Shown: piece by piece, positions 12,121 to 25,442 of the stretch
Layout of the letters: the number at the start of each line of letters is the position of its first letter
How positions within the stretch are numbered: the stretch's first letter is position 1
Source of the DNA: Limonium bicolor
Lineage: Eukaryota; Streptophyta; Magnoliopsida; Caryophyllales; Plumbaginaceae
Length of the DNA stretch: 64,000 nucleotides
Reading direction: 5' to 3'
Assembly (NCBI GenBank): GCA_023374045.1
Contig: CM041779.1
Location: forward strand, 2,914,001-2,978,000
The notes under the pieces: model-generated
Told to the model about the DNA's origin: nothing
Seen by the model: the letters and a program-made list of their open reading frames with translations, nothing else
Database searches by the model: none
Translations under genes and position numbers: made by a program

Positions 12121-12871
12121 TTCTGTGGAGGGTGATTTTTCGGTATGAGGGGGGTCTATCTAAATATGGTTCTTGACTGAAAAGCCTAGATCCTAAAATG
12201 CCATTCAGTGGAGGGTGAAAACCCGTTATTCGTGGCATCCCTCAAATACCTACTAAATCGTCCGTGTTTCCCAGAAAGCATAAAGGGGAGTGCAAGTGTG
12301 CACTACACCCGCTCTCAATGGGCTCCACGCGGACTTATGCCCTAAGGGCGGAAATTGACTAGAGTCGCCACCTAGTTTGACCTAAGGAACTAGGAAGGAA
12401 GGGAAGAAGGGTTCTAAGAACCGTTAGTTGACTCTAAGATTGTTGCCTATGGATAGGACCTATCTGGTCATGTCAGAGATTCTATTGTGGGTTCGCACTG
12501 GGTTACACCCCTTAGAAGTGACAACGACCACGACTTCGGATTGGTGCCCGAGGAAACCTCGGTCTCCAATTGTCAGGATTGCTTTCTTTCAAAACCTTTT
12601 AGAGAGATTAATTAAGAGCCAAGGATAAGATTAGGACAGGAAGAGAGAAAGAGAGTGGATGAGGCGAGCTTTTCTGCCAAGCTAGCGCCAAGAAGAGGAA
12701 ATAGTGAATTCGGATGAGAATGGAATGAAGATTTGGGAAAAGTCTGAGGTTGAGTGAATAGACAAGACTTGAAGTCTGATGGTTTGAAGTTCGCGGGAGC
12801 CGGAGAAGGTTTGAGTGTTTTGAGAGATATGAGAGCCACCTCAAAGGGGAAAAGGGTTTTTTGATTAGAAT

Positions 12872-12937
12872 GGGGTCGCACCCTGTGTGGGTTGCCTACG
12901 TACTCAACTCCTTGTTGAGATCAGACCTTACGTAGTT
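12872..12937 (-). other. TACGTA hairpin module, LTR-2
   Basis: GGTCGCACCCTG is followed by TGCCTACGTACTCAA, a seven-base loop, TTGAGATCAGACC and TTACGTAG. CTACGTA pairs with TACGTAG and CTCAA with TTGAG, with a GATCAGACC-type bulge on one side. Confidence 0.9.
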
Positions 12938-13009
12938 CACGGTTTTTTGGGATTTTGGAAGTTCTAATGTTGGAGGGTTTTTAGAAATGCTGGATGTGTG
13001 GGGTGTTGT

Positions 13010-13170
13010 AGTCTGTGAGACGCTTGGGTCTATAAGACGTTTGAAATCTAGAGATGTCAAAATCTGTGAGACACTCGGATCTGTGAGACAATCGGGTCTG
13101 TGAGATGCTCTGGTCTGTGAGATATTTGAATCATTAGAATAACAAAGTCTGTGAGACGCTCGGGTCTATG
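13010..13170. repeat. GTCTGTGAGAC short tandem repeat in LTR-2
   Basis: GTCTGTGAGACGCTCGG-like units recur about every 14-25 bp. The same occurs in LTR-3 (about 26325-26500), at the left window edge in LTR-1, and inverted in the D LTRs (about 30950-31130 and 47545-47715). Confidence 0.85.
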
Positions 13171-16100
13171 AGACATTCGAATGTGAGGAAATTGGAATGA
13201 AATTGAAATTGAATTGAAATTAAAGTTGAATTGGAATTGAATGAATTTTGATTTGAAATTGAAATGGAATTTGGGATTGAATTTAATTGAATGAGAATTG
13301 AATTAAATTAAATTTTTGAATGAATTGTGAATGAAATGAATGAATGATTGAATGAAGTTTTGAATCGAATTGGAATTTACAAGTCGGGTTGAATTTGGGC
13401 TGAATTGAATTGATTTTTGGATTTGAATTTGAGAAGGAATTGAATTGGTTTTTGGATTGATTGTGTGCCAATTTAGAACTGATGGGTCAAGTTTGGGCCT
13501 TGGAATGTCGGGCCGGAATGAGCCTTGAAAGTGGGCCGAATTGGGCCTTGGAATGTTGGGCCTGAATGGGCCGAAAGTGGGCCTTAGAGATTGGGCCGGA
13601 AGTGGGCCTTGAAATTTGGGCCAAATGGGCCTTGGAATGAGGGCCAGATTTGGGCCGAGTCTGGACTTTGAAATTGGGTATGGGCCGATTGTGGGCTTGG
13701 GCCTGTTTGGGCCTTGATTAGGCTTTTGGGTTGAATTAGGCCAGATTGGGTCTGAGGTTGAATTAGACCGAAAGTTTGGGCTTTGGGATTTATATTTACA
13801 AAATGATTATGGAAAATGAGAGACAATTTTGAATTCGAGGGTGGATGAGAAGGTGAAATGTTAGTGGGAGATTTCGAATCAGGAAGATCTAGTGGCCTAA
13901 AGCCGGAATGAGAATATTAATCTATATATACATATTTTAGGTGTATGTTTTAGGTTTAAGGGTATCACCACCACGAGATTGGTCAATGACCTATCAGTCC
14001 AGGGGGACCCCACTATCCTAATGGCTTGGACCTAAAGGACATAATAACTAAGGCCTATAAACATTAATAAGCAACAAGTGAGGGGCATAGATCACAAAAC
14101 GACAAAGCAAATATCTCACATAGGGTACAAACATTGAAGAAGCAAAATGAAGTGTAAACATTATGTACAAAAATTTGGTGATTGAGCACTAACAAAAATC
14201 CTACAAGATTTCAATTAATCTCCAAGCTCAAATGAATATGTATAAGGGGTAAGATAAGCGCTAGAACAACATAACCCAAAACTAGCTAGAGATAACATGC
14301 TAAAATTGTTCACGTGCAAAGAATGAATTAAATTACGAAAATGAATAAGTCCAAGACCAAAGACTACAACCGAAAGTAAGAACAATAAACAAATTACAGA
14401 TTAATACAACATAGAAAACAATCTTAAATAGAGACCTGCTATGGGGGTCGCATCGACACCGCCTCACTTGAGCTGATAGGATCAGCAAGAATTACACACC
14501 AACCGTTACATGTGTTTGAAGCAGAGACCCCGATAGTCTAAGCCACGATCCCGTTGCTTAGTCTTAGAGTAGTTTCCGTTCCACGAGCGTTATGCACACG
14601 TCAAAAAACACCAAATAAACCAGAGGAAATGCTTAGTCAGAATGTAGAGGGTTGGGATGTGTGCAATGGGATCATACGACCCCTCTCAATGGGAGGAGAG
14701 GGGGCATTGAATTTAATCATCTCCCACACCCAACCGAGAACATATAAAAGAGTTTCAAGCTTCCAACGAATACTATGAATTGTAAAATAAACCAAGCATT
14801 GGGGCTGCTACTCAAATTAATTCGTCATCTTAGATTATGACTCAAACCGAAGTGTAATATCAAAGATAGGGGTTATGAGTCGTTGGGATCATACCCAGAA
14901 GGGTTTATATCATTTCCCTCTAAGATAAAGAATTAATAAGGACCATCCAGCCAATAAGTGATTCATCTACCAATTATAGCATTCAGACAACTATCACTCA
15001 ATTCATGCTCTTATCTAAGCGCAATGGGACAAGTTATGCTAGTTGCAAATCAGTTTCCAAACCCATGCCAATGCGCAAGAGGCAATTAAATATCAAAGAT
15101 AATTAAGGCATAACAAAAAGGAATTGAACAACTTAATTTCCAAACCCATGAGATAGGGTGAGCCCAAAGCGAATGGGTACAGTCAGTCCAGATGATCCAA
15201 AGTTCTGCCGTAAGACCAGGATCATAAGTCCAGTCGATCCCATGTGTACCGACAAAGGGCGGCAATTGAACCAAGCTGGCCGGCAAATTTCCAAGCCCAC
15301 GAGAGAGAGAGCAAACCCAATGCACATGAGTGTAGTCAATTGTATATGTACCCCGGTCAAACATGAAACCAAGGGTAGTAAGCAAATCGAATTGAAAAGA
15401 AGGCATCACGAGAATGAACTTAAGACCACAAGAGATGACAGGCCAATAACGGGCTGTACCAAAGCCAAAAATCAGCAGCAAAGAAGGTCTTACGAATAAG
15501 AACCCATAATCAGGCCCGCATCGGTTATTGAAAGGCAGACAACATTACCATAAATTTCTTAACTGAAACGCCCATGTCACTTAGCTCAAGACAATTAGCA
15601 AACACGGGTCTCAATTCCTAAAGGCCAGGAAAGGTAGAGACCCCAAATCCATGATTTCAAGTCAGATTATCAGGGCAAAACATTAACATCGGACATTAAC
15701 ATCAAACAACTATGCTAACCATAGCTCCAAATGCAATCGATCATTATAGAGCTGCCAAATATGCCGAGTATCACCAGATTATATCACTAAACATCAACTA
15801 TAAATGTGCAAAACATCATGGAAACAATTAAATAGAAGATGTTGAGTCGAATTTTCAAACCCGATAAGGATGACCGGTCTAGGATCTAATGGGCGCAAGG
15901 ATAAAGGAACCGAACTGTCCAAAAGCACTGTTGTATTCAAGCTAACGCAATCTAGAAAACCTTTCAGATACAAGTGCATTGGCAAAACAGCAAATCAGAA
16001 CGAAATACTTATTGACAGAGCGGATTGCGAGTACATTCGGGCCATGTTCAACATTCAGCCATATTGCCTTTCCCAAACCAGATTCAATTCCACCAGTAAT

Positions 16101-17725
16101 GAGTCAAAATGATCAACTCTCTTTAACCCTTCAAAGTTCAAACCCACATTGGTTCTAAAAAAGACATCAAAAACAGAGAATCACCAGCCAAATATCAGCA
16201 CAGAAATCACAGGGAGCATATAAGCAAGAAGCTTAATGCTTAGCAATGTCGAACAACGTGGTCAATAGAATCCAACCGCCGTAACGCCTTACAAGTAAAT
16301 TGGTATCCCGATGAACGAAAGGGGACAAACCTGAGACCCTATTAGTTGAAAAAATACGAGAGAACATATGGTTGCCAAATTATCGCCATGGATGGACACC
16401 AAAACCGATAAGTTTCTGAAGATTGCGTCTCTAAAGGACGGTGAAGAGGAGTCGGGAACAAATTTGAAACAAGACCAGTGTACTTACTGTCGAGACAAGT
16501 TTTAACCCCAGAGAAGCAGGTTTGCAGTTATTAAACCTTCGAATAGAGAAGGCCGGCACTCCGACGAAGGGGATAGCAACTCGAAGTCGAGCAATGTCTG
16601 AAATAGTGCACAATAGATGGATTTCAACCGAAACAAAATGCCAGAGAAAACTTGACGGGAAAGAATTGGGCCAATTCGCCACCAATGAAGTCGGCGTGGG
16701 CAGAGGAGAGGGTGAGGTGACCGTTGTTTTTGTATAAAGGAACACAGTAGGGTTTTCAGGTGAGGAAGATCGAGAGTAAGAGGCGCTAGCATGGGTTGTT
16801 TCTTGGTCGTCAGTTTGAATCACAGAAATTACCGTCAAAGAGGATGAAGGATGACGATGCTCTTGTTCTCCAGTTCGATTGCAAAATTAATGTGATGGTA
16901 ATGATGAAATGTGGATACTCCTTGTTTCGCCGGGTTTTTTTTTGGATAAATGCTGGTGTGAAGATGAATGATAGAGGGAATGTAAGGAGATCGAGAGGGA
17001 AGGAGGTGGTGGCTGGACTGAGTTAGGGATCGGCGAAGATTTACAGATGGAGAACATTCGAAGAGTGAGGGACTGTGTTTACTTCTGGAGATAAAAAAGA
17101 TCGAGCGATGCCATGCCAGGGGGAGAAGGAGATGACCGGTGTTAAGTAAGGAATCACTAGGGTTTTTTTGTTAAGCTGAAGTGAGGCTAGAGTCTAGAAG
17201 ATGGGTTGGGTCTTCAATATGGGTTTGGGTTTTTTGGTCTGTTTTTATTGAAGATTGGGCCAAGAGAAAAAAGAATGAGAAAGGAAAAGAATCACTAAAT
17301 ACAACTTCATAGAAAGTTGAGGGAATGAAAATAAAGCTATAACTAGACTTGAGTAATAAATGATCATGTTTAAAATATATATATGTAGAGTAAGACAAGA
17401 GGGGTTTAACTGATAAAAATGAAATGTTTTTTTTTCAAAATAACAACATTGAAAAAGAAAATAATGAAAGTAAAAAAAAGTAAATGAAATGCCCACGACT
17501 AAGGAAATAAAACTGAAAATAACTAAATAAAATAAAGGGTAAGCCTAAAACAAATAATTGTTTGAAAATTCCTGTAAAATTGGGTTTTTCTAAAATGCTT
17601 GAAATTGGTTTAAAATCTTGTCGTAAAACGATGGTTTCATTTTGACACGCACAACAGTACGTTTTTGAAAAGAAAAGTAACGACCCCTCTTGTTCTATTT
17701 ATTATTTTGGAATTTACTTTATGGG

Positions 17726-17823
17726 GAGAGAATTTTTGGTGTCTACAGATGGCTCCCCTTGATTCAATTTTGCAATCCTTTGCAGAATTGGATCAAGGTT
17801 GAGAGGGCGCCAAAAATTCTCAC
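17726..17823 (-). other. PPT/LTR-edge hairpin, copy B
   Basis: Outer arms 17726-17739 and 17810-17823 pair except for one base (GAGAG instead of GTGAG). The inner arms around the PPT-like tract are kept. It is the second example of the structure at 4611-4708. Confidence 0.85.
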
Positions 17824-17860
17824 TGCGGTTTATGAATTGTTTTTTTTTTTGTGCGGGAGC

Positions 17861-18385
17861 ACAAGGACTTATGACGAGCCTCAACTAGACCTCTTGACAT
17901 CTAGCTATAGGACTTATGATGAGCCTATAATGCAATTGAAAGTACGAGGACTTATGACGAGCCTCAACTAGACCTCTTGATATCTAGCCATAGGACTTAT
18001 GACGAGCCTATGATACTAACAATTTGATTGATTGGGCTGCACGAGGACTTATGACGAGCCTCAACTAGACCTCTTGAATCTAGCTATATGACTAACTATG
18101 ACTTATGACGAGCCTATAATGCAATTGAAAGTACGAGACTTATGACGAGCCTCACTAGACCTCTTATATCTAGCCATATGACTTATGACGAGCCTATGAT
18201 ACTAACAATTTGATTGATTGGGCTGCACGAGGACTTATGACGAGCCTCAACTAGACCTCTTGACATCTAGCTATAGGACTTATGACGAGCCTATAATGCA
18301 ATTGAAAGTACGAGGACTTATGACGAGCCTCAACTAGACCTCTTGACATCTAGCTATAGGACTTATGACGAGCCTATAATACTTT
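17861..18385. repeat. 180-bp higher-order tandem repeat, copy B
   Basis: It is the same as 4741-5260. The second unit (about 18060-18190) carries several small deletions and a short local duplication (ATATGACTAACTATGAC). Confidence 0.9.
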
Positions 18386-18398
18386 TCATTGTGTGCCA

Positions 18399-19596
18399 TA
18401 CTAGTAGCGTAATAGCTGCCTAGCAAGTGGGTGTGAAACCATCTTGCACTAGTAGCGTAATAGCTGCCTAGTGAAGGAAACCCGACGGGACCGCACTAGT
18501 AGCGTAATAACTGCCTAGTGGGTTATGAAATGTACGATCTCGCACTAGTAGCGTAATAACTGCCTAGTGGAGGAAAAAACGGCGGGACCGCACTAGTAGC
18601 GTAATAGCTGCCTAGTGGGTTATGAAATGAACGATCTCGCACTAGCAGCGTAATAGCTGCCTAGTGGAGGAAAAACAGCGGGACCACACTAGTAGCGTAA
18701 TAGCTACCTAGCGGGTGTAAAATGAAAGGCGACCGTACTAGTAGCGTCATAGCTGACTTGCAGGTGTAAAACGAAAGGCGACCGTACTAGTAGCGCATAG
18801 CTGTCTAGCAGACGTAAATTCGACCGCACTAGTAGCGCAATAGCTGTCTAACGGGTGTAAATGAAAGGCGACCGTACTAGTAGCGCAATAGCTGTCTAGC
18901 AGGTGTAAAACGAAAGGCGACCGTACTAGTAGCGCAATAGCTGTCTAGCAGGTGTAAAACGAAAGTCGACCGTACTAGTAGCGCAATAGCTGTCTAGCAG
19001 GTGTAAAATGAAAAATTCAACCGCACTAGTAGCGCAATAGCTGTCTAGCGGGTGTAAATGAAAGGCGACCATACTAGTAGCGCAATAGCTGTCTAGCAGG
19101 TGTAAAACGAAAGACGACCGTACTAGTAGGGCAATAGCTGTCTAGTAGGTGTAAAACGAAAGTCGACCGTACTAGTAGCGCAATAGCTGTCTAGCAGGTG
19201 TAAAATGAAAAATTCGACCACTAGTAGCGCAATAGCTGTCTAGCAGGTGTAAAATGAAAGGCGACCGTACTAGTAGCACAATAGCTGTCTAGTAGGTGTA
19301 AAACGAAAGGTGACCGTACTAGTAGCGCAATAGCTGTCTAGTAGGTGTAAAAATAAAGTCGACCGTACTAGTAGCGCAATAGCTGTCTAGCAGGTGTAAA
19401 ATGAAAAATTCGACCGCACTAGTAGCGCAATAGCTGTCTAGCAGGTGTAAAACCAAAGGCGACCGTACTAGTAGCACAATAGCTGTCTAGTAGGTGTAAA
19501 ATGAAAAATTCGACCGCACTAGTAGCGCAATAGCTGTCTAGCGGGTGTAAAATGAAATGCGACCGCACTAGTAGCGTAATAGCTGCCTAGCGGGTG
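18399..19596. repeat. 49-bp palindromic minisatellite, about 25 units (copy B)
   Basis: It has the same unit and order as 5275-6289 but about four more units, the extra ones lying near 19260-19460. The array has therefore changed length since the duplication. Confidence 0.95.
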
Positions 19597-20212
19597 AAGA
19601 TGCGTCAGATATGAGGGCAATTTTTTGGTATATGCAGATGATATGTGATGTGAGGTGATTAACCAATGTATAAATTGAATTAAACTCCCTGTTTGTGGAT
19701 GTAGGTTTTTGTATGAGCAGATGGCTTTATAGTAACATCAAAACCTCGGGATGGCTCTGGTATGGCTCCGGCATGGCTTCAAGGATCTGAGATGTCTCCA
19801 GCATGCGTTGATGGCTCTAGTTATGCACTGATAGCTCTGGTAGGCACTGATGGCTCCGGTGTGACCAATGGTCTCGGGGTGGTTGGTGGGTTTTGACATG
19901 TTTGGTGATTTTGTGGCAGTTTATGGGCTTTAATTTGCCCTTGAGATTTTATTTTTTAGGGTGGTTTGATGGCTCCGATGATGGATTTATTGTTGTTTGA
20001 AGGGATTTGTTGTGGACTTTGTAGTGAGTGAATGGTTTTTTCATGAGTGAATGATGAAACACAGTTTGCATGACTTTGTTGGGAGTTCCCATCATGGTTC
20101 CCGAATTTCCATGGATGCTCCGGATGACCTTGTGCTGATTGAGCATGACGATGCTTTGCTTGGTTTACTTTAATGACATCGAGGGGAAAAGGGAAGTTTT
20201 CGCCTTTGATGT

Positions 20213-20276
20213 GGTCGCACCCTGAACGGGCTGCCTACGTACTGAATTCCGTATTGAGATCAGACCATACGTAGTT
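20213..20276 (-). other. TACGTA hairpin module, internal copy B
   Basis: The counterpart of 6904-6966 with the outer arm intact (CATACGTAG). Confidence 0.85.
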
Positions 20277-23200
20277 CGATACTCTGTGAGCAAGGTCTTG
20301 GTGATGAAATGGCTCTGACCTGCTTTGAGGTGGCTCTGGTATTGTTCCTTGAACGGATGGGATGCCCCGTGTAGCTTTAGGGATGGTCTCAATGTCTGAG
20401 GATGGCTCCCGTATGGCTCCAGCTTGGCTTTGGGAGTGGTGTCGACAAGCTCGAGCATGACGCTAGATGGCTCCAAATTGTCTTCGCATGGCTCTGGGTG
20501 GCTCCTGTTTGGTTCGATGTAGCTCGAGGATAGCCCAGAATGGCTCCAAGTGTTCGATATAGCTTGATGATGGCCAATGATGGCTCTAGTTGACATCTTT
20601 TGATCGAAGTTACGCTTCACAACTGCAACTGAGGTCGACTTTTAGCGAGACTAGGTAGAATTCTTACCAGTCAGTTTTGAAGATGAAATGATTATGGTGC
20701 ATGCAAGTATTAAATGCTAGACCGATGCAAAATGCATATGCAGTTTTTGGAGAGAAGGTACGGTCTATCTCTATTAATAGAGGTTTACGAATATAAGACA
20801 TCTTCGTTCGATCTTGAGTGATTGTTGAACTCGAGTGCACGAATCACTTTCCTCTCATGGAGGTATATGGGTCCATCTCTCGTGAGTCTAGTTGTGTGTG
20901 CTAATGGTGTAATGATACTCTCGACGCTTGGAGCAGTATTTTCCTAGAAGTTTTCAAGTTCTGGACTTATGAATCCTTACAAATTCCTCACCTGCGATGG
21001 GTAAGCTGTTTTATGATTTGGGCTTTGATTAAAGAGTCACTCACACTCGGAAGACCTTGTGAAGTAAGGTCGCACTCATTCGCTCATAGTCCGTGTATTG
21101 CGAGGTGGGACATGTTGATACAAGCACGAAACTTATGATTCATGTTTCAGATCCGATACTTTCAGTTAACGCTCACAACTAACGAGTAGAGGTCTTTTAT
21201 TGGGTTATAACTGGGTTTAGGGGTAAATGTATGTCACATGGGACTAGAGGATTTGTTTTTAGGAATTGTGGAGCGTTTGTGCAATGAGGACATGTTTCTC
21301 CTTTGCCATGGGTGGAATGATTAAACGGTTTTGAATACCCCTTATCGTTTTCTTCGGGAACCAATCATTGGTCCTTTTGGTTGTATTTCTCCTTCAATGC
21401 CTCTTCTGGCATATGATTTGACTTTCTTCTCATTTTTGTGTTTTTGAAATTGCATTTGGCTCATCAACTTTCTCAAGCATTTTTGCTTTGCATTTTGGCT
21501 TTCCGCTTCAAAGTTGCATTGACTTATCGATCTTCTTGAACATTTTCGGCTTTCCTTTTGGTGTTTGGCCTTGGAGTTGCCTTGACTCATTGATTTCTTC
21601 GAACATTTCATTATTTTTGTGGAAGATGGTGGGGAGGAACCATGGCTCCGGCTCCTTTGAGATCCTCTATTGCAAGGGCACGTAAGTATATGTACGTGGG
21701 TTGGCATGTTGTGAATTTTCTGAAGAAAGTTTTTCATGAAAGGCTCAACGGGGCTCACTAAGGGATTACGTACAGGGCAGTCATCACTTTTTGGTTTTAT
21801 GGAGATTTTTATTCCTAAGTGCCTCGTCATTCTCATTAGTCAATGATTGTTTTCTTACTATTCTCAGATCTTTGCATGAATCACAGTTCGTGACTTGCTA
21901 TCGACATTGATCTCACTCTAAATTATGCCTCTCCATGTGCTAAAGGAAAGCACAAGTCACTCATGGTTTTACCTCTATGGACTCGCTCTATCTTCCCTCA
22001 TCGCTCAGTGGATTGTCCAAAACATTCATTTGAAATTCAAAGGAAAATACCGCTCTTCGCACACTACTCACTTGGTTTGTGGTGCTGACTTTGATTGAAC
22101 CCTTGTACTCATTGACGGGTCGAGAGTTAAGTGGTTCATGCACTCTGTTCAATCAATCTCTCGTGATTTTCCCGAAGATGTCGTTTCAATATGGAAGTAT
22201 GCAAATGCAATTATCTACCATGCGATGTATTGTGGTAATATGGAATTACCATGTATAGGATGCATAAAATGCTGAAAATGATGAATTGAGATGGTTGACT
22301 GAATGTTTTTTTATGTTTGTTTTGTTTTTTGATGCAATGCATGAGTGGTAAGGTCATGACTAGTCTCGCTTGAGCCGAATTCAGCTTGTGGTTTATGAAG
22401 CTCATCCCGTCATTGTTGGCTCTGAAGGAGGTCGAGTTGTGGTGATTGTTGTCGAAGAAGTAATTCTCGAGTGAGGTCAGGTTGGTGATTGGCTCCTGGA
22501 TCTTGGGACTTTTAGGGAGTAACAACTCCTGCATGGTGACCCACTGATATGACATGGGCTACATTTTCTGGGATTTTTGAAGGTATGATTTTTTTGGATT
22601 TTCGGATGTATGATTTTTTTGGATTTTTGGATGTGCGGGTTTTTTTTGGGATTTCTTTTTTTTTTGTGTACGCTTTTTTGTGGTTGTTGGTCTCTATGTA
22701 CATGGTATGCTGAATGGGAAAAAAGCTTGAATGCCCGGTATTCCTTGCTATCACTTCGAAGGTCACGCTTTCACTCGTGGGCAAACGCGGTTAATCACCT
22801 GCAAACACAGTCATTATAACCGAAAAAAGAATATGACAAATATGAATGTTAACATGCTTCGGAAAAAATGGGATGAATGCTTGTGTGTGATGTGTTGGGA
22901 ATGCAACATATGATTATGCAATTTTTTTGAGATGGGTGTGATTCATGCATGATTAATGAATATGAAATGACCGAAGATGGGAAGAAGCAATTCGTATGTG
23001 CTACAAAAAATCAAGTTTTAGAAAAACCGTTTGAAAATACGTGTTTTCGAAGTGGTGGATTTTCTCAATAAGAATTTTGATGCTCGGTCATTCGCAAATA
23101 AAAATAGGGAGTGAGGAACCCTATACAAATTGATCTAAATAAATTCAAAGGGAATGTGTAAACCTATACATGTAATCTATTTAGAAATGGACAAGAGAGA

Positions 23201-25421
23201 AAAGAATGCTAGGGGAAAACCTATACATCAATTCTAAAAGTCATTAAATCGGGGAGTTTGAGTTAAAAAAATTCTTCTGCTTTGTCTTCGAGATTCTGAT
23301 TGACTGCACATCCATGTTTGGGCTCCTGATTGGCCATTCGCTCAAGTTCGGGCTCTTGGTTGCTCGCTCGTCTTTGGGCTCTTGCAGCAAAGTGACATTG
23401 TGATCAAGAGAAACTGGTTGGTGCTCTTCTGACCCTCAATAGCTTCAGACTCGAACGGTCGTTGCTAGTCTTCATGTTGCTCGACTCGAGTTGGTGTTCC
23501 TCTAATTTTGTATTTAAACGGTTGGTGACAGTCTTCATCTCACGTGACTAGCTCCACGGGTTGGTGCGCTTCTAGCCTTCAGCTCGATCCGCGTAGTCGA
23601 TCTTCATGCTGCTTCACTTGCTCCAACGAGAGGAATGGGGGATATTTTGAGAAAGGAAAAGTGAATGATCGAGCACTAAATCTTATGTGAAAATCCACCA
23701 CTTTTGTGAAAACACAAAATGACCAGTACGCTCCACGGTAATGACCGCTGCTTTTGAAGGTGGGTTGAACTTTAAAAATAACGGGTCACTACATGTGGAC
23801 TAAATCATTTATTTTGAAATACGTTTGTGAAAATCAATTTTGAAAATTGTTTTGAAAACTGTTTTGATATGATATCCATGAAAAGTGTTGTTTTAAAATT
23901 CGTTTGTGAAAAGTAGGTCTTTCGAAATCTATTTATTTCTGGAACAACGGTTTTGAGAAAGATTGTTTGAAAGCATTTGTAAATAGTAGATTTTTGAAAT
24001 ATGTTCTTTGCAAACTGTTTAACAAAGTTTGTTTTCTGGAAGACTTTGATTGAAACCGATTTTGAAAACTGTTTTGGAAGTAACAATTTTGAAATCATTA
24101 GAGATGAACAACTTTGAAGATATTTCATTAGAGCGTCTGACATGATTCATTTTCTGATTTTTGCTCATTTTTGAAACGTGATCACACATAGATGTAAGTG
24201 TAAAAAAAAAAACGTGGCTGATTTTATGTGGAGCTGAGTGCGAATGATTGGGATAATCACCTTCCAAGTTAATCAGTGCTACCATACCACCGGGGGAACC
24301 GTCGTTCCTTCACTGTTCATCTCTCGGGATTTATCTTTGTTATGCCTTGTGGGGCACGTCATCAAGAAAGTCCGGAGTGCTTAAGTTCGAACGGTCAGGA
24401 TACCCGAAGTGATACAGTCACACGAGCCACGGCCGGGGATTATCACAACATACTCACTTTTGGGAAACTTGGGGAAGCACTGCATGGGGTCCGGTCTCCC
24501 CTCGTCTGCACGATAAGGTGTGTCTAAAGTCTAAATTATTCACTGACTACGTTGTGCCATGTATGGGTATCCGGTAAATACGGGATCCTCTATGGACGTG
24601 TAGCGTGACATTGGGCTTTAAAGACACCCGTGGTGCAGAGGAATCATAGAGAGCTGAACCCATGCAATCTTCAGGGTAAGACAGAAGGGTGGTCAGACAG
24701 GCGGCATACAAAGGGGTGACTACCCATAAAACCCGTCCTAGACACCGGATTAGGCAGCTGGACACTGAAGGCTCATAGTTCACTATATGCTGGCTCTAAC
24801 TCGGATATGGAGGATAATTTGGATCATGAGTCTTCAGGGCGTAGGTCGGTGACCGTCTCGCCTCGCGGGCTTAACCATTCAATGAGTGACCCGACTCATG
24901 GGAAATCAATCATGGACCGATTGGGATGCCGTGACTCGTGGAATAGGGGTGACACAGAGGAATGCATGTCCTAAGCTACTCATGCACTCACAACTTGTAA
25001 ATGTAAAGGCGGTAACGGTGTAGGTCAATGACCGTCTCACCGCGCAACAAGCAACAATAATATGAATGTGGAAAATAAAGCAGAGAAAAACAAATAACAC
25101 TATCTACTAACTGCTTTGTCTTGAAGGCGGTAATTCCAATTGGTTGTTTTTAACCTAAAGGGAAGTTAGCTTCATTCAGTCCTAAGTGTCTCTTTCTAAT
25201 CGTGAGCTAATTATTAACTCAATTGTTGCAATGTTTGTTGAGGATCTAACAAATCCTATCTATCCTCATCAGATACACACTCTAAGTGTGGAGTAGAATA
25301 ATCCTAAAGGCTTGGAATGAATCTCTTGAAGGTTTTGAAAGAAGTGCGGAAGTCCCGACAATTTTGAATGGAGTTCAGTCTTCCTTGACCAAGTTTTATG
25401 GAAAAAAACTTACTCAAGTTT

Positions 25422-25439
25422 TCCCCAGCAGAGTCGCCA
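25422..25439 (-). other. Primer binding site, copy B (tRNA-Arg type)
   Basis: The minus strand reads TGGCGACTCTGCTGGGGA, identical to the copy A site and again three bases from the LTR end at 25443. Confidence 0.9.
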
Positions 25440-25442
25440 TTC

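Larger units (their letters stand above)
4633..12123 (-). mobile_element. Internal region of LARD copy A (non-coding)
   Basis: This is the 7.49-kb region between LTR-1 and LTR-2. On the minus strand it runs from the PBS at the right end to the PPT at the left end. It shows no reverse transcriptase, integrase, protease or convincing gag frame; the longest frames are about 115 codons and follow local repeats. It consists of distinct repeat blocks: a 180-bp repeat, a 49-bp palindromic repeat array, GGAGCCAT-rich sequence, a weakly protein-like repeat, and a TTTTGAAAACTG-type degenerate repeat. This size with no coding potential fits a large retrotransposon derivative (LARD) mobilised in trans. 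The block order is kept in copy B and, inverted in strand, in element D. Confidence 0.9.
12124..17747 (-). mobile_element. LTR-2, shared central LTR of the array
   Basis: This complete LTR is 5624 bp. On the minus strand it begins TGTAGACACC (plus 17738-17747) and ends CACCCTCCACA (plus 12124-12134). It serves as the 5' LTR of copy A and the 3' LTR of copy B, because each flank carries the proper signal: PBS to the left at 12103 and a PPT-like AAGGGGAGCCATC to the right. It has private differences from LTR-1 and LTR-3, for example at 14350-14360 and 14605-14645. Inside are GTCTGTGAGAC-type short repeats (about 13010-13170), AT-rich GAATTGAA sequence, the TGGGCC block and a TACGTA hairpin module. 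A sense-strand frame of 131 codons (15086-15481) is present but unlike any family I know. Confidence 0.95.
17748..25442 (-). mobile_element. Internal region of LARD copy B (non-coding)
   Basis: This 7.7-kb region repeats copy A block by block: 180-bp repeat, palindromic minisatellite, GGAGCCAT-rich sequence, TACGTA module, protein-like repeat, TTTTGAAA repeat and PBS. It has no pol or convincing gag frame. Differences from A are mostly short indels, concentrated at about 18060-18190 and 20530-21400, plus about four extra minisatellite units. The close match to A across 7.5 kb indicates a recent tandem duplication rather than two old independent insertions. Confidence 0.9.
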
